Origin: Mesorhizobium sp. Pch-S | GTDB lineage: Bacteria > Pseudomonadota > Alphaproteobacteria > Rhizobiales > Rhizobiaceae | NCBI RefSeq assembly: GCF_004136315.1 | Contig: NZ_CP029562.1 | Span: 1,364,001-1,428,000, forward strand | Direction: 5' to 3' | Length of the DNA stretch: 64,000 nt | Shown here: in pieces, positions 61,350 to 64,000 of the stretch | Position numbering within the stretch: position 1 is the first letter of the stretch | Layout of the letters: the number at the start of each line of letters is the position of its first letter | Position numbers and translations under genes: made by a program | The notes under the pieces: model-generated | Seen by the model: only the letters and a program-made list of their open reading frames with translations | Databases searched by the model: none | What the model was told of the DNA's origin: nothing

Positions 61350-62941
61350 ACCGCTTCGCCGAACTGCTCGACCGGCTGGTGCTGACGCCTTCGCGCAACG
61401 GCAAGCTGAAACTGCTGACCGACTATTTCCGCAGCGTCGAGGACCCCGACCGCGGCTATGCGCTGGCGGCGATCACGGGGGATCTTTCCATCGCGGCGGT
61501 GAAACCGGCCATGCTGCGCGCGCTGGTGACCGAGCGCATGGACCCGGTGCTGTTCGGCTATTCCTACGACTATGTCGGCGACCTCGCCGAGACCGTCTCG
61601 CTGGTGTGGCCGGCCGACCCGGGCGCGCGCGCCAACCATGTGCCGACGCTCGGCGAGGTGGTGGCGAGGCTGCAGGCGGCCAGCCGCTCCGACGCCCGAC
61701 AGGTGCTGGCGCGGCTGCTCGACAGCGCCGGCATCTCGGCGCGCTTCGCCATCATCAAGCTGGTCACCGGCGGCCTGCGCATCGGCGTCTCGGCCAGGCT
61801 CGCCAAGCAGGCGGTGGCCGATCTCGGGCCGGTCGACGTCAGCGAGATCGAGGAGCTGTGGCACGGGCTGACGCCGCCCTACACAGAACTGTTCGCCTGG
61901 CTGGAAGGCAAGGCAGCCAAGCCGGAACGCGCCGCCAGGGCGCTGTTTCGGCCCGTCATGCTGGCGCATCCGGTCGAGGACAGGGATTTCGAGAAGCTGG
62001 AGCCTGCCGACTACGCCGCCGAATGGAAGTGGGACGGCATCCGCGTGCAGGCGGCATCCGAAGGCGGCGTGCGCCGGCTCTATTCGCGCACCGGCGAGGA
62101 TGTCGCCGGCGCCTTCCCGGACCTCACCGACGCGATCGACTTCGACGCGGTGCTGGACGGCGAGCTGCTGGTCGGCTCGCCTAGCGCCACCGGCAGCTTC
62201 TCCGACCTGCAGCAGCGGCTGAACCGCAAGAGCGTGTCACCGAAGATCCAGACGCAGTATCCCGCCTTCATGCGCTGCTACGACCTGTTGCAGCTCGGCG
62301 ACGAGGATTTGCGCGGCCTGCCCTTCGGCGAACGGCGCGCCCGGCTGGAAGCCTTCATCAAGATGCTCGACCCTGCCCGCTTCGACCTGTCGCCCTTCGT
62401 GGAATTCGAAAGCTGGGCGGATCTCGAAGCGAGCCGCAGCAACCCGCCGCATCCGATCATCGAAGGCGTCATGCTGAAACGCTGGGATTCGCCTTACGTC
62501 GCCGGCCGTCCGAAGGGCCCGTGGTTCAAGTGGAAACGCGACCCGCACACGGTGGACGCGGTGCTGATGTATGCTCAGCGCGGCCACGGCAAGCGCTCCT
62601 CCTTCTATTCCGACTACACCTTCGGCGTGTGGTCGGGCCCGGAAGGGGCGGAAGAGCTGGTGCCGGTCGGCAAGGCCTATTTCGGCTTCACCGACGAGGA
62701 GCTCAAGCAGATCGACAAATATGTGCGCGACAACACCATCGAGCGTTTCGGCCCGGTGCGCTCGGTGCGCGCCGACCGCACCGCCGGCCTGGTGCTGGAA
62801 GTCGCCTTCGAAGGCCTCAACCGCTCGACCCGCCACAAATCCGGCGTCGCCATGCGCTTCCCCCGCATCTCCCGTCTGCGCTGGGACAAGCCGACGGCCG
62901 AAGCCGACCGCATCGAGACGCTGCATGCACTGCTGGATTGA
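61346..62941 (+). CDS. ATP-dependent DNA ligase (ligase-associated cluster)
   Basis: 531 residues from MNRFAELLDRLVLTPSRNG. N-terminal DNA-binding domain; nucleotidyltransferase with motif I EWKWDGIRVQ (catalytic Lys), RLYSRTGEDV, DAVLDGELLV, EGVMLKRWDSPY and KGPWFKWKRDP (motif V); OB domain at the C-terminus with RFPRISRLRWDK. Seals nicks with ATP. In bacteria this clade is linked with exonuclease, Lhr helicase and PdeM; here helicase and PdeM lie 5 kb away on the other strand. The upstream open frame overlaps the exonuclease and is not used. Confidence 0.94.
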   Translation: MNRFAELLDRLVLTPSRNGKLKLLTDYFRSVEDPDRGYALAAITGDLSIAAVKPAMLRALVTERMDPVLFGYSYDYVGDLAETVSLVWPADPGARANHVPTLGEVVARLQAASRSDARQVLARLLDSAGISARFAIIKLVTGGLRIGVSARLAKQAVADLGPVDVSEIEELWHGLTPPYTELFAWLEGKAAKPERAARALFRPVMLAHPVEDRDFEKLEPADYAAEWKWDGIRVQAASEGGVRRLYSRTGEDVAGAFPDLTDAIDFDAVLDGELLVGSPSATGSFSDLQQRLNRKSVSPKIQTQYPAFMRCYDLLQLGDEDLRGLPFGERRARLEAFIKMLDPARFDLSPFVEFESWADLEASRSNPPHPIIEGVMLKRWDSPYVAGRPKGPWFKWKRDPHTVDAVLMYAQRGHGKRSSFYSDYTFGVWSGPEGAEELVPVGKAYFGFTDEELKQIDKYVRDNTIERFGPVRSVRADRTAGLVLEVAFEGLNRSTRHKSGVAMRFPRISRLRWDKPTAEADRIETLHALLD

Positions 62942-62953
62942 GGGGGGCTCCAT

Positions 62954-63178
62954 CCCTTCTCCCCTTGCGGGAGAAGGTGGCCGAGCTCCGGCGGCAAAGC
63001 CGCCGCGGGCGAGGTCGGATGAGGGGTGCTGGACGGAGTGCTGCCTTGCCAATTAGTTGCCGGACTGCTGCATATTCCGTTCTGCCGTGCTTCTTCCAAC
63101 ACCCCTCATCCGACCTCGCCTGCACGGCGGCAAAGCCGCCGGAGGCGAGGCCACCTTCTCCCACAAGGGGAGAAGGGG
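62954..63178. repeat. R4 inverted repeat pair
   Basis: Left arm 62954-63030 starts CCCTTCTCCCCTTGCGGGAG, has the core CGGCGGCAAAGCCGCCG and ends GTCGGATGAGGGGTG. The right arm 63100-63178 is its near-complement, with the same core and ending AAGGGGAGAAGGGG. About 70 bp separate them. It fills the gap between the ligase and DapA-family genes, which are convergent, so it may serve as a bidirectional terminator (inference). Confidence 0.82.
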
Positions 63179-63209
63179 ACGCGAGTGCGCCTGGCCGCCC
63201 CCTACTCCG

Positions 63210-64000
63210 TCACCCTGCAGACGCCATTCCGGCCGCGTCTTTCATTGCCCGGTCGAGCCGCGACGCCAGCTCTGGCGACACAGGCATCATCGGCAGGCGC
63301 ATTTCAGGGCTGTCGATGAGGCCGGAGCGCCAGAGCCAATACTTCAGCGGAGCGGGACTGGGTTCGGCAAACAAAAGGCGCGGCAGGTCGGCAAGGCGCC
63401 GCCATTGCGCCAGCGCGGCAGTCTGGTCGCCGGCGAGCAATCTGTTGCGCACAGCCGCGAAATCCGCGGTGCGGACGTGCGCCGAAGCGGTAATGCCGCC
63501 TTCCGCGCCATGGACCAAAGCATTGTAGAACAAGCCGTCCTCACCGGTCAGCACCGAGAAATGTGCGGGCTTGTGGCGCAGAAGATCGAAGGATTGCTGA
63601 GCATCGGCCGAACAGTCCTTGACGCCCACGATGTTGCTGCGCTCGGCCAGCCGCAGCATCGTCTCGTTGCCGAGATTGACGCCGGTGCGATACGGAATGT
63701 TGTAGATGATAATGGGCCTTACGGTGGCATCGGCCAGGGCCGAAAAATGGCTGAACAATCCGGCCTGCGACGGCCGCGTGTAATAGGGACAGGCGATCAG
63801 GTAGCCAGTGACATCCCATGATGCCGTACGCTCAAGAACCTTGACGAGCTTGGCTGTGTCCGAGCCCGACAGCCCGAGATAGACGGGGATCGCGCTTTGC
63901 ACGGAGAGAAGAACCTCGCGCGTGACCGCGACCAGACGGCGGCTCTCCTCCTCATCCAGCGCCAATCCTTCGCCGGTGGTGGCGGCAAGGATGAGGCCGT
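63210..64000 (-). CDS. Dihydrodipicolinate synthase / N-acetylneuraminate lyase family (DapA-like, partial)
   Basis: About 263 residues visible; the frame continues past the right edge (upstream codons read GLILAATTGEG, the conserved DapA active-site TTGEG). Other motifs: YLGLSGSDTAK, CPYYTRPSQAGLFSHF (with the catalytic Tyr region), IIIYNIPYRTGVNL, and VGVKDCSAD (Schiff-base Lys). The C-terminal half is complete. It may be DapA of lysine synthesis or a paralogous aldolase; many rhizobia have several, so the exact substrate is open. Convergent with the ligase operon. Confidence 0.9.
   Translation of the reverse strand, partial: GLILAATTGEGLALDEEESRRLVAVTREVLLSVQSAIPVYLGLSGSDTAKLVKVLERTASWDVTGYLIACPYYTRPSQAGLFSHFSALADATVRPIIIYNIPYRTGVNLGNETMLRLAERSNIVGVKDCSADAQQSFDLLRHKPAHFSVLTGEDGLFYNALVHGAEGGITASAHVRTADFAAVRNRLLAGDQTAALAQWRRLADLPRLLFAEPSPAPLKYWLWRSGLIDSPEMRLPMMPVSPELASRLDRAMKDAAGMASAG

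Noticed and set aside
1-64000. tRNA or rRNA genes and insertion sequences
   Set aside because: No cloverleaf with CCA-end context, rRNA conserved block, or transposase reading frame was recognised on either strand by reading.

Overview
The window looks like chromosomal DNA of a GC-rich alphaproteobacterium of the order Rhizobiales, most likely Mesorhizobium or a close relative (inference). The grounds are GC-rich codon use, a LacI-controlled sugar/polyol ABC operon with a tagatose-type kinase, candidate CtrA boxes, DUF930, DUF899 and ligase-associated repair genes, and many short intergenic repeat elements. No tRNA, rRNA, CRISPR array or complete insertion sequence was seen. Both ends cut a gene: an NmrA-like oxidoreductase on the left and a DapA-family gene on the right.

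Layout. 1-8.6 kb: a LysR regulator, then a five-gene minus-strand operon (periplasmic binding protein, ATPase, permease, PfkB kinase, GatZ/KbaZ-like protein) divergent from a LacI regulator; together these look like uptake and catabolism of tagatose or a related sugar or polyol. 8.7-14.8 kb: a GreA/GreB-like protein, a DEAD-box RNA helicase, a RecQ helicase whose HRDC end is frameshifted, and a divergent ArsR/DUF899 pair sharing an operator-like palindrome. 14.9-18.2 kb: a methyltransferase divergent from a membrane GGDEF-EAL protein, with a full-consensus CtrA box between them. 18.3-21.8 kb: secreted proteins of unknown function, two of them in an AT-richer patch.

22-30 kb holds the most interesting module: a Zur-type regulator divergent from a TonB receptor, a CobN-like chelatase with a signal peptide and a C-terminal membrane anchor, an ExbB/TolQ-like channel, a DUF2149 protein that resembles ExbD, and a DUF930 protein. 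A broken second copy of the DUF930 gene lies on the other side. Zur-box-like sites sit between zur and the receptor. The genes suggest a zinc-starvation outer-membrane uptake system with a periplasmic chelatase.

30-47.7 kb is mixed accessory sequence: a TMA-dehydrogenase-like flavoprotein, a Pit/DUF47 phosphate pair, an RTX protein, an O-methyltransferase, a VOC protein, a lipoprotein peptidase, a SnoaL-tailed ECF sigma factor, two DHFR-like/ArsR/SRPBCC modules, a second GreA-like protein, a phosphotransferase and a LysE exporter. These are separated by repeat-filled gaps.

48-52.3 kb is an AT-richer three-gene island: a nuclease-methyltransferase fusion, an HsdS-like specificity subunit, and a protein ending in a HEPN-like motif. 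It resembles a BcgI-type restriction-modification system with an added third gene.

52.6-63 kb carries the ligase-associated repair set (PdeM, Lhr-like helicase, exonuclease, ATP-dependent ligase), split into two divergent pairs by about 4.4 kb. That spacer holds an LD-carboxypeptidase, a small membrane protein, a TPR-methyltransferase and repeats. At least four families of hairpin-forming repeats (called R1-R4 here) recur across the window, some nested inside others.
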